A program made the translations under genes and the position numbers. Under the pieces are notes generated by a model that was given only the letters and a program-made list of their open reading frames with translations, did not search any database and was not told the DNA's origin. DNA of 8,485 nucleotides, taken from contig JAJYAR010000086.1 in NCBI GenBank assembly GCA_021779435.1, forward strand, positions 1-8,485, read 5' to 3'. Below are positions 1 to 6,308 of this stretch, in pieces. The DNA comes from a bacterium. GTDB lineage: Bacteria; Verrucomicrobiota; Verrucomicrobiae; JAJYAR01. The first letter of the stretch is position 1. Every line of letters begins with the position of its first letter.

Positions 1-1311
1 CATGTCGAAGGACTCCTCGCCCGAGGCGCGGATGGCCGGGGAGAGCGCATCGACGTTCCGCAACAATTCGATCACGCTTTGGTTAAAACGCAAATTGCGG
101 ATTCCGTATTGGATTTCGCCGTTTTCAACCCAGAACGTGCCATCGCGCGTCATGCCGGTCATGATCTTTTCGTATGGGTCGACCTCGCGGATGTACCACA
201 GGCGCGTGACGAAGATGCCGCGGCGGGTGGAGGCGATCATGTCCTCGAGACTCGTGCCGCCTCCGGCGATGACGATATTGGCGGGCATCTCGCCGGTCTC
301 CGAAGGCGGGGGAAAGCCGTGGCCGGTGGAGGCGCGGCGCTCGCGGTGGGCGGCGGTTCTGCCATAGGCGACCTGTTTCGGCACGCCGCGCTCGACGAGC
401 GAAAGACGGGAGCGGGCGACCCCTTCGCCGTCAAACGCCGGACCGGCCTGCAGCGGGTGAGTAACATCGTCGCCGATGGAGATGTTTTCGCCGAACAGGG
501 GTTGGCCGAGGCGGTCGTTCAGGAAGCTGCGGTCGTCGGCAATGGCGGTAGCGCTGAAGTCGGCGAAGATCTGGCCGGCGAGGTCCAGGACGGCGGCGGG
601 GGCCAGGATGACGGTATAGCGGCCGGGTGGAATTTCGCGGGGTTGGCGGGACCGGCGGGCTTTTTCCGCGGCCTGCCGGGCTAGCGTTTCCGGGTCGATG
701 GCGCTGGCGGCGACCGAGGACGCTTTCGCCCATCCGGAACTGTCTTCGGCGATGGCCGTGATGGAGAACACGGCCGAGGTCTGGCGATGAAAGGCCTCGA
801 CGCCGGCCGAGTTGAGCACAGCCTCGAAGAATTCGCCGGTGGAGTAGATGCCGGCGCCAGTCTGACCGGCGCTCTTCACGGCGTGGATGGCGCGAAGCAC
901 GGCTTCGGCGCGGTAATGCGGCGTCGCGGCGGCTGTGGCTTCGTCGAAGCGGTTGAGAGCCGGGGGTGTGCCGGCCTCGGAGGGTTCGAGCAGCGGGCAG
1001 AGGTCGGGGTCCGGCGCGCTGGCTCGGGCAAGCGCGATGGCCTGGGTGGTGGCGCGGGCGATCGAGTCTTCGGCGAAGGAGGTGGTGGTAGCCCGTGCGG
1101 TGCGCTGGTCCACGATGACGCGAACGGAGATGTTATGCTCCACCGCTTCCACGTTTTGATGGATGGTGTTGTTGGCGAAACGGGTGAGGGCTTCACGCTC
1201 GCCTCCGATGAGGACCTCGACGTGAGCGACGCCCGATTCGCGGGCGGCGCGAATCGCAATGTCGAGCGCTTCGCGGCATTGCGGCTCACTCACCAGCGCG
1301 GCGTGTCTCAT
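1..1311 (-). CDS. pmbA: PmbA/TldE, metal-free partner of the TldD metallopeptidase (3' end cut by window edge)
   Basis: This is the TldE subunit of the TldD/TldE (PmbA) cytoplasmic protease, which in E. coli matures microcin B17 and degrades the CcdA antitoxin. The frame runs without a stop for 437 codons and leaves the window on an ATG codon. E. coli PmbA is about 450 residues, so only a short tail should be missing. Residues 1-100 form the N-terminal domain (A/E-rich start, RFANNTIHQNV at 44-54). The C-terminal part has the family blocks IVIAGGGTSLEDM (346-358), GIFVTRLWYI (365-374) and GTFWVENGEIQYGIRNL (391-407). Where TldD has its HEXXXH zinc motif this protein reads LDLAGQIFADFS (242-253), with no His pair, as expected for TldE. 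The ATG overlaps the tldD stop as ATGA, and a GGAG lies 6 nt upstream, so translation is probably coupled. The family is clear; the substrate is unknown. Confidence 0.93.
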   Translation of the reverse strand, partial: MRHAALVSEPQCREALDIAIRAARESGVAHVEVLIGGEREALTRFANNTIHQNVEAVEHNISVRVIVDQRTARATTTSFAEDSIARATTQAIALARASAPDPDLCPLLEPSEAGTPPALNRFDEATAAATPHYRAEAVLRAIHAVKSAGQTGAGIYSTGEFFEAVLNSAGVEAFHRQTSAVFSITAIAEDSSGWAKASSVAASAIDPETLARQAAEKARRSRQPREIPPGRYTVILAPAAVLDLAGQIFADFSATAIADDRSFLNDRLGQPLFGENISIGDDVTHPLQAGPAFDGEGVARSRLSLVERGVPKQVAYGRTAAHRERRASTGHGFPPPSETGEMPANIVIAGGGTSLEDMIASTRRGIFVTRLWYIREVDPYEKIMTGMTRDGTFWVENGEIQYGIRNLRFNQSVIELLRNVDALSPAIRASGEESFDM

Positions 1312-2762
1312 TCCCCACTCCCCGCGCCGATGCGGATTCCGCGGAACCGCGCCGGGCTGGCGCCGTGGCCGGTGCCGATAACCTGTTCCGGCTGGCCCTT
1401 GCCGCAGTTCGGTACGCCCCACAGTGTCCAGTGCTCGCGGTTGGCGATAGCGGCGCAGGCGTTCCAGAATTCCGTGGTGATGCCGGAGTAGATCGGGTTC
1501 TTCAGCATCCGCCCGCGCTTGCCGCCGCGGATTTCCCAGGCGATCTCGCAGCCAAACTGGAACTGGTAGCGCTTGTCGTCGATGGACCAGCTCTTGTTCG
1601 TCTCCATGTAGATGTCATGATCGGCGTCGAAGACCTCGTCGAGTGAGTGCGGGCCGGGCAACAGGCTGACGTTGGTCATCCGGATGAGCGGCATGCGCGA
1701 CCACGATGCCGCCCGCATGGTTCCGTTCGAGCGCGACTGGCCGGCGGCGGCGGCGGTTTCGCGCGAGGTCATGTAGCCGGTGAAGCGCCCGTTGTCGATA
1801 ATCTGGATGCACTGCGCGGGTACGCCTTCATCGTCGAAGGCGAAGGTGCCGAGACCCGGGCCGTGCTCCAGGCGCGCATCGCAGACGGCGTTGACGATCT
1901 GGGAGCCGTAGCGCAGGTGGTCGAGTTGATCGAGCGTGAGAAAACTCATCCCGGCGTAGTTGGCTTCCGAGCCGAGCACGCGGTCAAGCTCGATGGGGTG
2001 GCCGATCGACTCGTGAATCTGAAGCGCAAGCTGGCTGGAATCGAGGATCAGGTCGAAGCGGCCCTGCGGGCAGGGCGGAGCATCGTGCAACGCCACGGCC
2101 TCCTCCGCGATGCGGGCGGCGTTTTCGACGAGGCGGAGTTCGTCGATCAACTCCCAGCCCTTAAGCTGATGCTGGCCGCCGAACGAGTTCGGATAGGAAC
2201 GCTTTTGCAGTTCCCCATCGCGAAAACTGTAGGCTTCGTAGCCGGCGCCGGTGAAGGTGCGCGTCTGCTCTATGACGCTCCCGATGGACGAGGCGAAGAC
2301 CTGGTGTTCCCGGCGAAGGCTGAGCGCCGCTTCAGCGAGCGTGATGCCGGGGTTGCGGCGGAGTTCGCCGTCGATGGCGAGCAGCAGGCCGAGTTGCGTG
2401 TCCACGCTGAGCGAGAAGGGATCGATCAGGCAGGGCGACATCCAAACGGCCTGATAGGCTTCCTCGGGCGCGAGTTTGACCGGTTCGATGCGGGCGAGCG
2501 CGCTGGCGCGGGCGATGGCCACGGCTTGGGCCGCGGCGCGTTCGACGCCGGCTTTCGACAGATCGTCGGTGGCGGCAAAACCCCAGCATCCTTCGGCGAG
2601 CACTCGCACGCCGAGGCCGAGCGATTCCGATTCGGCGACTTGCGACGGCTTACCGTTCTTGGTCCCGAGCGTTCGCTCGCGTTGGCCGACGACGCGGACG
2701 TCGGCATATTCGACGCCGGGGCGCAGCGCGGCTTCGAGGGCGTTCAGTGCGGCGTCCCGCAT
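1308..2762 (-). CDS. tldD: TldD zinc metallopeptidase
   Basis: This is the catalytic subunit of the TldD/TldE protease, 484 residues (E. coli TldD is 481). The zinc motif HEXXXH is HESIGH at residues 250-255. The expected third ligand is Cys453 in PNCGKGQP (451-458), close to the known ligand Cys454 in E. coli. Other family blocks are GLGVRVLAEGCWGFA (49-63), where the N-terminal domain meets the central region, and IIDNGRFTGYMTSRETA (321-337). The ATG at 2762 is chosen because family homology begins there and a GAGGT lies 8 nt upstream. The frame stays open far upstream through fabH, but that part is antisense-type shadow reading and not a fusion. The gene starts 11 nt after fabH and overlaps pmbA by 4 nt, so the three are probably one transcript. 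In the family the enzyme cleaves unfolded or modified peptides; its target here is unknown. Confidence 0.95.
   Translation of the reverse strand: MRDAALNALEAALRPGVEYADVRVVGQRERTLGTKNGKPSQVAESESLGLGVRVLAEGCWGFAATDDLSKAGVERAAAQAVAIARASALARIEPVKLAPEEAYQAVWMSPCLIDPFSLSVDTQLGLLLAIDGELRRNPGITLAEAALSLRREHQVFASSIGSVIEQTRTFTGAGYEAYSFRDGELQKRSYPNSFGGQHQLKGWELIDELRLVENAARIAEEAVALHDAPPCPQGRFDLILDSSQLALQIHESIGHPIELDRVLGSEANYAGMSFLTLDQLDHLRYGSQIVNAVCDARLEHGPGLGTFAFDDEGVPAQCIQIIDNGRFTGYMTSRETAAAAGQSRSNGTMRAASWSRMPLIRMTNVSLLPGPHSLDEVFDADHDIYMETNKSWSIDDKRYQFQFGCEIAWEIRGGKRGRMLKNPIYSGITTEFWNACAAIANREHWTLWGVPNCGKGQPEQVIGTGHGASPARFRGIRIGAGSGE
1318..1323 (-). promoter_or_regulatory. Ribosome binding site of pmbA inside the tldD end
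   Basis: Read on the minus strand this is GGGGAG, with 6 nt between it and the ATG at 1311-1309. It lies within the last codons of tldD. With the ATGA overlap it fixes the pmbA start and fits translational coupling, which would help equal production of the two subunits of the heterodimer. Confidence 0.6.
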
Positions 2763-2770
2763 GACAGGAG

Positions 2771-2775
2771 ACCTC
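2771..2775 (-). promoter_or_regulatory. Ribosome binding site of tldD overlapping the fabH stop
   Basis: On the minus strand GAGGT sits 8 nt before the tldD ATG at 2762 and overlaps the fabH TGA (2776-2774). This supports the chosen tldD start and co-translation with fabH on one mRNA. Confidence 0.6.
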
Positions 2776-3760
2776 AGTAGGCCCAGCGCCACAGGTTGGC
2801 GCCCGCGGTGAAGCCCGCGCCGACGGCGGCGAACAGCACGAGGTCGCCCTTTTTGAGCTTCCCTGCCTGGACGGCGTCGCGCGTGGCGAGCGGAATGGTG
2901 GCGGCGGTAGTATTGCCGAAACGGTCGATGTTGATCAAGACGCGCTCGGGCGGAAGGCCGAGACGTTCGGCGGCCGAGACGATGATGCGGCGGTTGGCCT
3001 GGTGCGGCACCAGGAGCGCGACGTCCTCGCCTTTGAGGTTGTGCTCGGCCAGAAGACCGTGGCACAGCTCGTACATTTTCTTCACCGCGTATTTGAACAC
3101 CTGCTGGCCTTCCTGTTTCACGTAATGCAGGCGCTGGTCGATGGTTTCGTGGGTCGCAGGCATTCGGCTTCCGCCGGCGGGCATTTTCAGGTAGTCGCCG
3201 CCCGAACCGTCGATCTCGTTCTTGTGGCCGATGAAGCCCTCGCCGGCTTCGCCGCGCTCGACCAGCATCGCGCCCGCGCCGTCGCCGAAAAGGATACAGG
3301 TGGCGCGGTCGGTGTAGTCGATGATGCGCGACATCGTGTCGGCGCCGATGACCAGCACCTTGCGGTGCGTGCCGGTCATGACGAGATTCGCCGCGGTCGT
3401 CAGGCCGTAGACGAATCCGGAGCACGCGGCAACAAGATCGAATCCCCACGCCCCGTGCGCGCCAATGCGATTCTGCACCAGGCAGGCCGTGGCTGGGAAT
3501 AACATATCGGGCGTCACGGTGCAGACGATGATGGCGTCGAGTTCCGGCGCCTCGATGCCGCGTTGCGCCAGCGCCGCGCGGGCCGCCTCGACGGCCATGT
3601 CCGATGTGGCGACTTCCGGCGCGGCGATGTGGCGCTCGCTGATGCCCGTGCGCTCGATGATCCAGGTGTTATTCGTGTCGACCATCTTCTCCAGGTCGGC
3701 ATTCGTAAGCACGCCGGGCGGCACATAGCAGCCTAACGCACTGATTTTCGCGGAATACAA
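2774..3760 (-). CDS. fabH: 3-oxoacyl-ACP synthase III (KAS III, FabH)
   Basis: FabH condenses an acyl-CoA primer with malonyl-ACP to start type II fatty acid synthesis in the cytoplasm. The 328-residue product has the full Cys-His-Asn triad: Cys113 in VAACSGF, His253 in PHQANRRI and Asn283 in NIDRFGNTTAATIP; E. coli has Cys112, His244 and Asn274. Other hallmarks are TNNTWIIERTGISERH (29-44), FGDGAGAMLVE (158-168) and the C-terminal GAGFTAGANLWRW (315-327). The start is TTG, since there is no ATG or GTG in frame between the RBS and the conserved N terminus; GGAGG lies 4 nt upstream. The usual partners plsX, fabD, acpP and fabG are not beside it. It follows the Gfo/Idh gene by 46 nt and precedes tldD by 11 nt. 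Assignment to KAS III is firm. Whether it primes straight-chain, branched-chain or secondary-metabolite synthesis cannot be told. Confidence 0.94.
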   Translation of the reverse strand: MYSAKISALGCYVPPGVLTNADLEKMVDTNNTWIIERTGISERHIAAPEVATSDMAVEAARAALAQRGIEAPELDAIIVCTVTPDMLFPATACLVQNRIGAHGAWGFDLVAACSGFVYGLTTAANLVMTGTHRKVLVIGADTMSRIIDYTDRATCILFGDGAGAMLVERGEAGEGFIGHKNEIDGSGGDYLKMPAGGSRMPATHETIDQRLHYVKQEGQQVFKYAVKKMYELCHGLLAEHNLKGEDVALLVPHQANRRIIVSAAERLGLPPERVLINIDRFGNTTAATIPLATRDAVQAGKLKKGDLVLFAAVGAGFTAGANLWRWAY

Positions 3761-3764
3761 GCAG

Positions 3765-3769
3765 CCTCC
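3765..3769 (-). promoter_or_regulatory. Ribosome binding site that decides the TTG start of fabH
   Basis: On the minus strand GGAGG is followed by 4 nt and then TTG (3760-3758). The spacing is short, but this is the best anti-16S match near the gene and no ATG or GTG in the fabH frame competes with it. Confidence 0.55.
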
Positions 3770-3806
3770 AAACAGTTCAGGATAGCTGATTCGGGTCCGG
3801 CGTCCT

Positions 3807-4997
3807 TCAACCGGTGACGCGCACGATGCGGTTCTCGCGAAAGGCGATGTTGCCCAAGTGGGCTGTCCGCGCGGCCGAAATGCCCACCGGCACCGGCGCG
3901 TTGGGGATGGCGCGCGAGCGGACGCAGTCGAGGAAGTTCTTCATGTGGTGAGGCGTGCCGTCGCCGTTCGTTTTCGCTTCCTGGGCCGGTTTCACGAGGT
4001 CGAGCGCTTCGGAATAGTGAGGCAGTTCGGGCCAGAACCCGTAGCCGCCGCGGTCGACGCGAAGCAGACCCTTGGTGCCGCGGAAGGTCAGCCCGCCGCC
4101 CTCGAGATAGCCGATCATGCTGCAACGGAACACGGTTTCGTACTTGCCCGGATACAGGTAGGAGGCGCTGATCGTGTCCGGACACTCGATGCGGTGGATG
4201 GCGTAGTTGCCTCCGAGCGCGGAGGCGGTGGCGGGCGTGTCGCCGCCCATGTACCACTGCGCGACGTCGACCCAGTGGCAGAACAGATCGGTGAGGGAGC
4301 CTTCGCCGAAATCCCAGAACCAGCGCCAGTTGGTGAACCGGAGCGCGTCAAACGGCTGCGCCGGCGCGTCCCCGACGAACTGCTTCCAGTCGAGTTGGCT
4401 CACATCGACTTCCGGGACGCCGTCGTTGAGGTGCAGCAGGTTCTGATACCAGTGTGTTTCGATGAACGTGATGTCCCCGAGTTGGCTGCCCGCGACGATC
4501 GAATAGGCTTCCTGGAAATGCGGCCAGCTTCGCTGCTGCAGGCCGACCTGAACAATCCGTTTGGACTCGGTGACGGCTTTTTCGAGCGGTTCGCCTTCGC
4601 CGATGGTGTGGGTAACAGGTTTTTCGACGTACACGTCCTTACCCGCGCCGACGGCGGCGATGGTGATGGGGACGTGCCAGTGGTTCGGTGTGCCGACGAC
4701 TACGGCGTCGATGGACTTGTCGTCGAGCACGTCGCGGAAATCGGTGTATTCTTTCGCGTTCGGCGCGTATTTTTCTTTCGCCTTGGCGCGGTGGGGCCCG
4801 TAAACGTCGCAGACGGCCACGATTTCGTTGCCGCCGGCGTCGTTGAGGACCTTCATCAGGTACTGGCAGCGGCCGCCGGTGCCGATGGCTCCGACGCGGA
4901 CGCGGTCGTTGGCCCCGAGAACACGGGAAGTGGGCAGGAGCGCGGCGGCGCCTGCCAGGACGGAGGATTTCAGGAATGCGCGGCGGTCGTTCGACAT
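3807..4997 (-). CDS. Tat-exported Gfo/Idh/MocA family oxidoreductase
   Basis: A 396-residue NAD(P)-dependent oxidoreductase of the glucose-fructose oxidoreductase / inositol dehydrogenase / MocA type, usually acting on sugars, inositols or sugar derivatives. The N terminus NDRRAFLKSSVLAGAAALL is a twin-arginine signal (RR at 5-6) with a probable cleavage near residue 29, so the protein should be exported folded with its cofactor. The Rossmann core follows: VGAIGTGGR (35-43) carries the dinucleotide-binding glycines, AVCDVYG (61-67) ends the second strand, and EKP (125-127) is the family signature in VYVEKPVTHT. The substrate-domain stretch GSLTDLFCHWVDVAQW (233-248) holds Asp237, His241 and Asp244, matching the DxxxHxxD pattern of this branch. 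No good Shine-Dalgarno precedes the ATG; the start is set by the signal peptide. The substrate is not predictable. Neighbours are the racemase-type gene upstream (61 nt) and fabH downstream. Confidence 0.92.
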   Translation of the reverse strand: MSNDRRAFLKSSVLAGAAALLPTSRVLGANDRVRVGAIGTGGRCQYLMKVLNDAGGNEIVAVCDVYGPHRAKAKEKYAPNAKEYTDFRDVLDDKSIDAVVVGTPNHWHVPITIAAVGAGKDVYVEKPVTHTIGEGEPLEKAVTESKRIVQVGLQQRSWPHFQEAYSIVAGSQLGDITFIETHWYQNLLHLNDGVPEVDVSQLDWKQFVGDAPAQPFDALRFTNWRWFWDFGEGSLTDLFCHWVDVAQWYMGGDTPATASALGGNYAIHRIECPDTISASYLYPGKYETVFRCSMIGYLEGGGLTFRGTKGLLRVDRGGYGFWPELPHYSEALDLVKPAQEAKTNGDGTPHHMKNFLDCVRSRAIPNAPVPVGISAARTAHLGNIAFRENRIVRVTG

Positions 4998-5058
4998 AGG
5001 ATGAGCAACAGACTATCCCAAACGACGGCGCCGCGCCAGTCCTAACACTGCACGCCCG
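4998..5058. other. GC-skew reversal point
   Basis: On the plus strand G exceeds C to the left of this gap and C exceeds G to the right. Hand counts per 60 nt are G27/C14 at 4921-4980, G18/C19 at 4981-5040, G13/C25 at 5041-5100 and G11/C28 at 5101-5160. The change falls in the gap between two same-strand genes, so it is not caused by a change of coding strand. Third positions change accordingly: mostly C in the Gfo/Idh gene and mostly G in the racemase-type gene. I see no dif-like site or repeat in the gap. Confidence 0.7.
5010..5017 (-). promoter_or_regulatory. Possible -10 element of the Gfo/Idh gene
   Basis: On the minus strand this reads GATAGTCT, ending 12 nt before the ATG at 4997. Its hexamer TAGTCT is only a weak match to TATAAT and no -35 box is visible. 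It is listed because closely similar GATANNCT octamers precede three other genes here. If used, the 5' leader would be only a few nucleotides long, in line with the lack of a Shine-Dalgarno sequence. Confidence 0.3.
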
Positions 5059-6225
5059 TCACGCCACCTTGTGCTTCGCAATGAAATCCGCGGCCGGCTC
5101 GCTGCTCATCCCGGGAACCTCCGGCGCAAGCACTTCTCCATCCACCATCCGCTGCTTCCCGCCTGACTCCATATAAATCGCATTCGGAATGGCGCACAGA
5201 ATATTCAAATTCACCGCCCCGCCGCCGTGGCTCGCCACTTCCACTTCGAACCCGTCCGCGATCGCCGCGATCTCCATCCACTCCGTCGGTCCGCCCGCGC
5301 GCCGGTTATCCGGCTGCACCACATCCGCGCCCTTCTTCAAAAGCAGGTCCATGAACGCATGCTTGTTATACTCGTTCTCCCCGCACGCCACGCGCATGTC
5401 CAGGGCCGCCGCTAACTCGGCGTATCCTTCATGGTCGTACGGAACAATTGGCTCCTCGTACCAGTAACACCCCAGTTGCTGATACACCCGTCCCCGCCGC
5501 AGCGCCTCCACGCGGTCGAACGCCTGGTTGGCGTCCACCATGATCCGGATTCCTTTCCCCGCCGTCTTGAATCCCACCTCAATCCGCTCCACGTCGTCAT
5601 CCAGCCCGTACCGCCCCACCTTCACTTTGAACGCCCGGTAACCGGCCTCCAGCGTCTCGTGGATCGCGCGCTTGTACTGCGAGTGGTCTTTGTCGTTCTG
5701 CCGGTACCAACCGCACATCGCATAGGCCGGCATCCGGTCGCGCATCGCGCCCAGCATCCTATACACCGGCAGCCCCGCCGCCTTCCCCAAAATGTCCCAC
5801 ACCGCGATGTCCACCGCCGACATCGCAAACTGCGTCACCCCCTGCACACCCTGATATTCGAGCGCCCGCCACAACTGCGCGCGGATCTTTTTCGGGAAGG
5901 CCGGATCCTGCCCGATGAGCACCGGCTTGATCTCCTGCTCGAGAATCGTCTGCACCACCCGAGGCCCGCCCGCGATCATCCCGAAACTCGAGTAAGCCCA
6001 CCCTGTGATCCCCGCGTCCGTCCTCAGACGCAGCACGACACCGCCGCCGTCCCCGCCGAAATCGTGAATCGCGTCGCTGTAGGGCGCCGCCGGCACACGC
6101 AACAGGTCCGTCTCGAGGCCCATAATCTTGAACTGCTTCTTCGCCTCCCCGGCCCGCACGAGGCCAAGACTCAACGGCGCCGCCGCGCCCGCCGCCAGCA
6201 TTTCACGCCGCGATAGCTCACGCAT
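5059..6225 (-). CDS. Tat-exported mandelate racemase / sugar-acid dehydratase type enzyme (enolase superfamily)
   Basis: A 388-residue member of the mandelate racemase subgroup, which removes the alpha-proton of a carboxylate and then racemises or dehydrates it, commonly a sugar acid. Numbering from the ATG at 6225, the KxK pair is Lys200/Lys202, the Mg ligands are Asp231 (MVDANQ), Glu257 (YEEP) and Glu283 (GENE), the Asp-His dyad is Asp306 (VQPD) and His333 (ASHGGG), and a further acid is Glu353. Every interval equals that of Pseudomonas mandelate racemase (Lys166, Asp195, Glu221, Glu247, Asp270, His297, Glu317). The N terminus ELSRREMLAAGAAAPLSLGL is a twin-arginine signal ending about GEA (26-28), so export is predicted. 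A GTG at 6249 would add eight residues; the ATG directly before the RR motif is preferred. The true substrate cannot be read, and dehydratase is more likely than racemase on family frequency. Confidence 0.9.
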   Translation of the reverse strand: MRELSRREMLAAGAAAPLSLGLVRAGEAKKQFKIMGLETDLLRVPAAPYSDAIHDFGGDGGGVVLRLRTDAGITGWAYSSFGMIAGGPRVVQTILEQEIKPVLIGQDPAFPKKIRAQLWRALEYQGVQGVTQFAMSAVDIAVWDILGKAAGLPVYRMLGAMRDRMPAYAMCGWYRQNDKDHSQYKRAIHETLEAGYRAFKVKVGRYGLDDDVERIEVGFKTAGKGIRIMVDANQAFDRVEALRRGRVYQQLGCYWYEEPIVPYDHEGYAELAAALDMRVACGENEYNKHAFMDLLLKKGADVVQPDNRRAGGPTEWMEIAAIADGFEVEVASHGGGAVNLNILCAIPNAIYMESGGKQRMVDGEVLAPEVPGMSSEPAADFIAKHKVA

Positions 6226-6231
6226 GCGCCC

Positions 6232-6239
6232 AGCATATC
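6232..6239 (-). promoter_or_regulatory. Possible -10 element of the racemase-type gene
   Basis: On the minus strand this reads GATATGCT; the hexamer TATGCT matches TATAAT at 4 of 6 positions. Only 6 nt separate it from the ATG at 6225, which would make the transcript leaderless or nearly so. No convincing Shine-Dalgarno lies in between. No -35 box is seen. Confidence 0.3.
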
Positions 6240-6277
6240 CTAAGCCCACCCATTCCCCAGCGCGAAATTACTAACGT

Positions 6278-6285
6278 GATAGACT
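6278..6285 (+). promoter_or_regulatory. Possible extended -10 promoter of the NIPSNAP gene
   Basis: GATAGACT is preceded by T, giving TGATAGACT, which fits an extended -10 (TGN plus hexamer TAGACT, 4 of 6 to TATAAT). Transcription would start near 6292, 17 nt before the ATG at 6309. This would exclude the alternative GTG at 6276. It lies in the divergent region shared with the racemase-type gene. Confidence 0.35.
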
Positions 6286-6308
6286 CGGAATCACTCCACA
6301 AAATCGCT

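Noticed and set aside
1647..2780. Plus-strand open frame of 377 codons opposite tldD
   Set aside because: Same reason: the minus strand carries the HESIGH-bearing TldD, and the antisense product shows no recognisable motif.
1308..3449. One continuous minus-strand frame of 713 codons that would fuse about 230 extra residues to TldD
   Set aside because: The upstream part is an out-of-frame reading of fabH, Arg-rich and without family similarity. TldD homology, its length and a Shine-Dalgarno all place the start at 2762.
3761..3806. RiPP precursor peptide near tldD/pmbA
   Set aside because: The gaps around these genes are 11-61 nt and hold no separate short ORF with a ribosome binding site; any precursor would lie outside the window.
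3858..5045. Plus-strand open frame of 395 codons opposite the Gfo/Idh gene
   Set aside because: It mirrors a gene with clear Rossmann and EKP motifs and a signal peptide. Long antisense frames are expected in GC-rich DNA with C-ending codons, and its protein shows no domain.
6226..6249. Earlier GTG start for the racemase-type gene
   Set aside because: It adds only eight residues before the Tat motif and has no better ribosome binding site, though it cannot be fully excluded.
6276..6308. Earlier GTG start for the NIPSNAP protein
   Set aside because: It would put 11 polar residues before the twin-arginine motif and has no Shine-Dalgarno. A possible -10 box overlaps this region.
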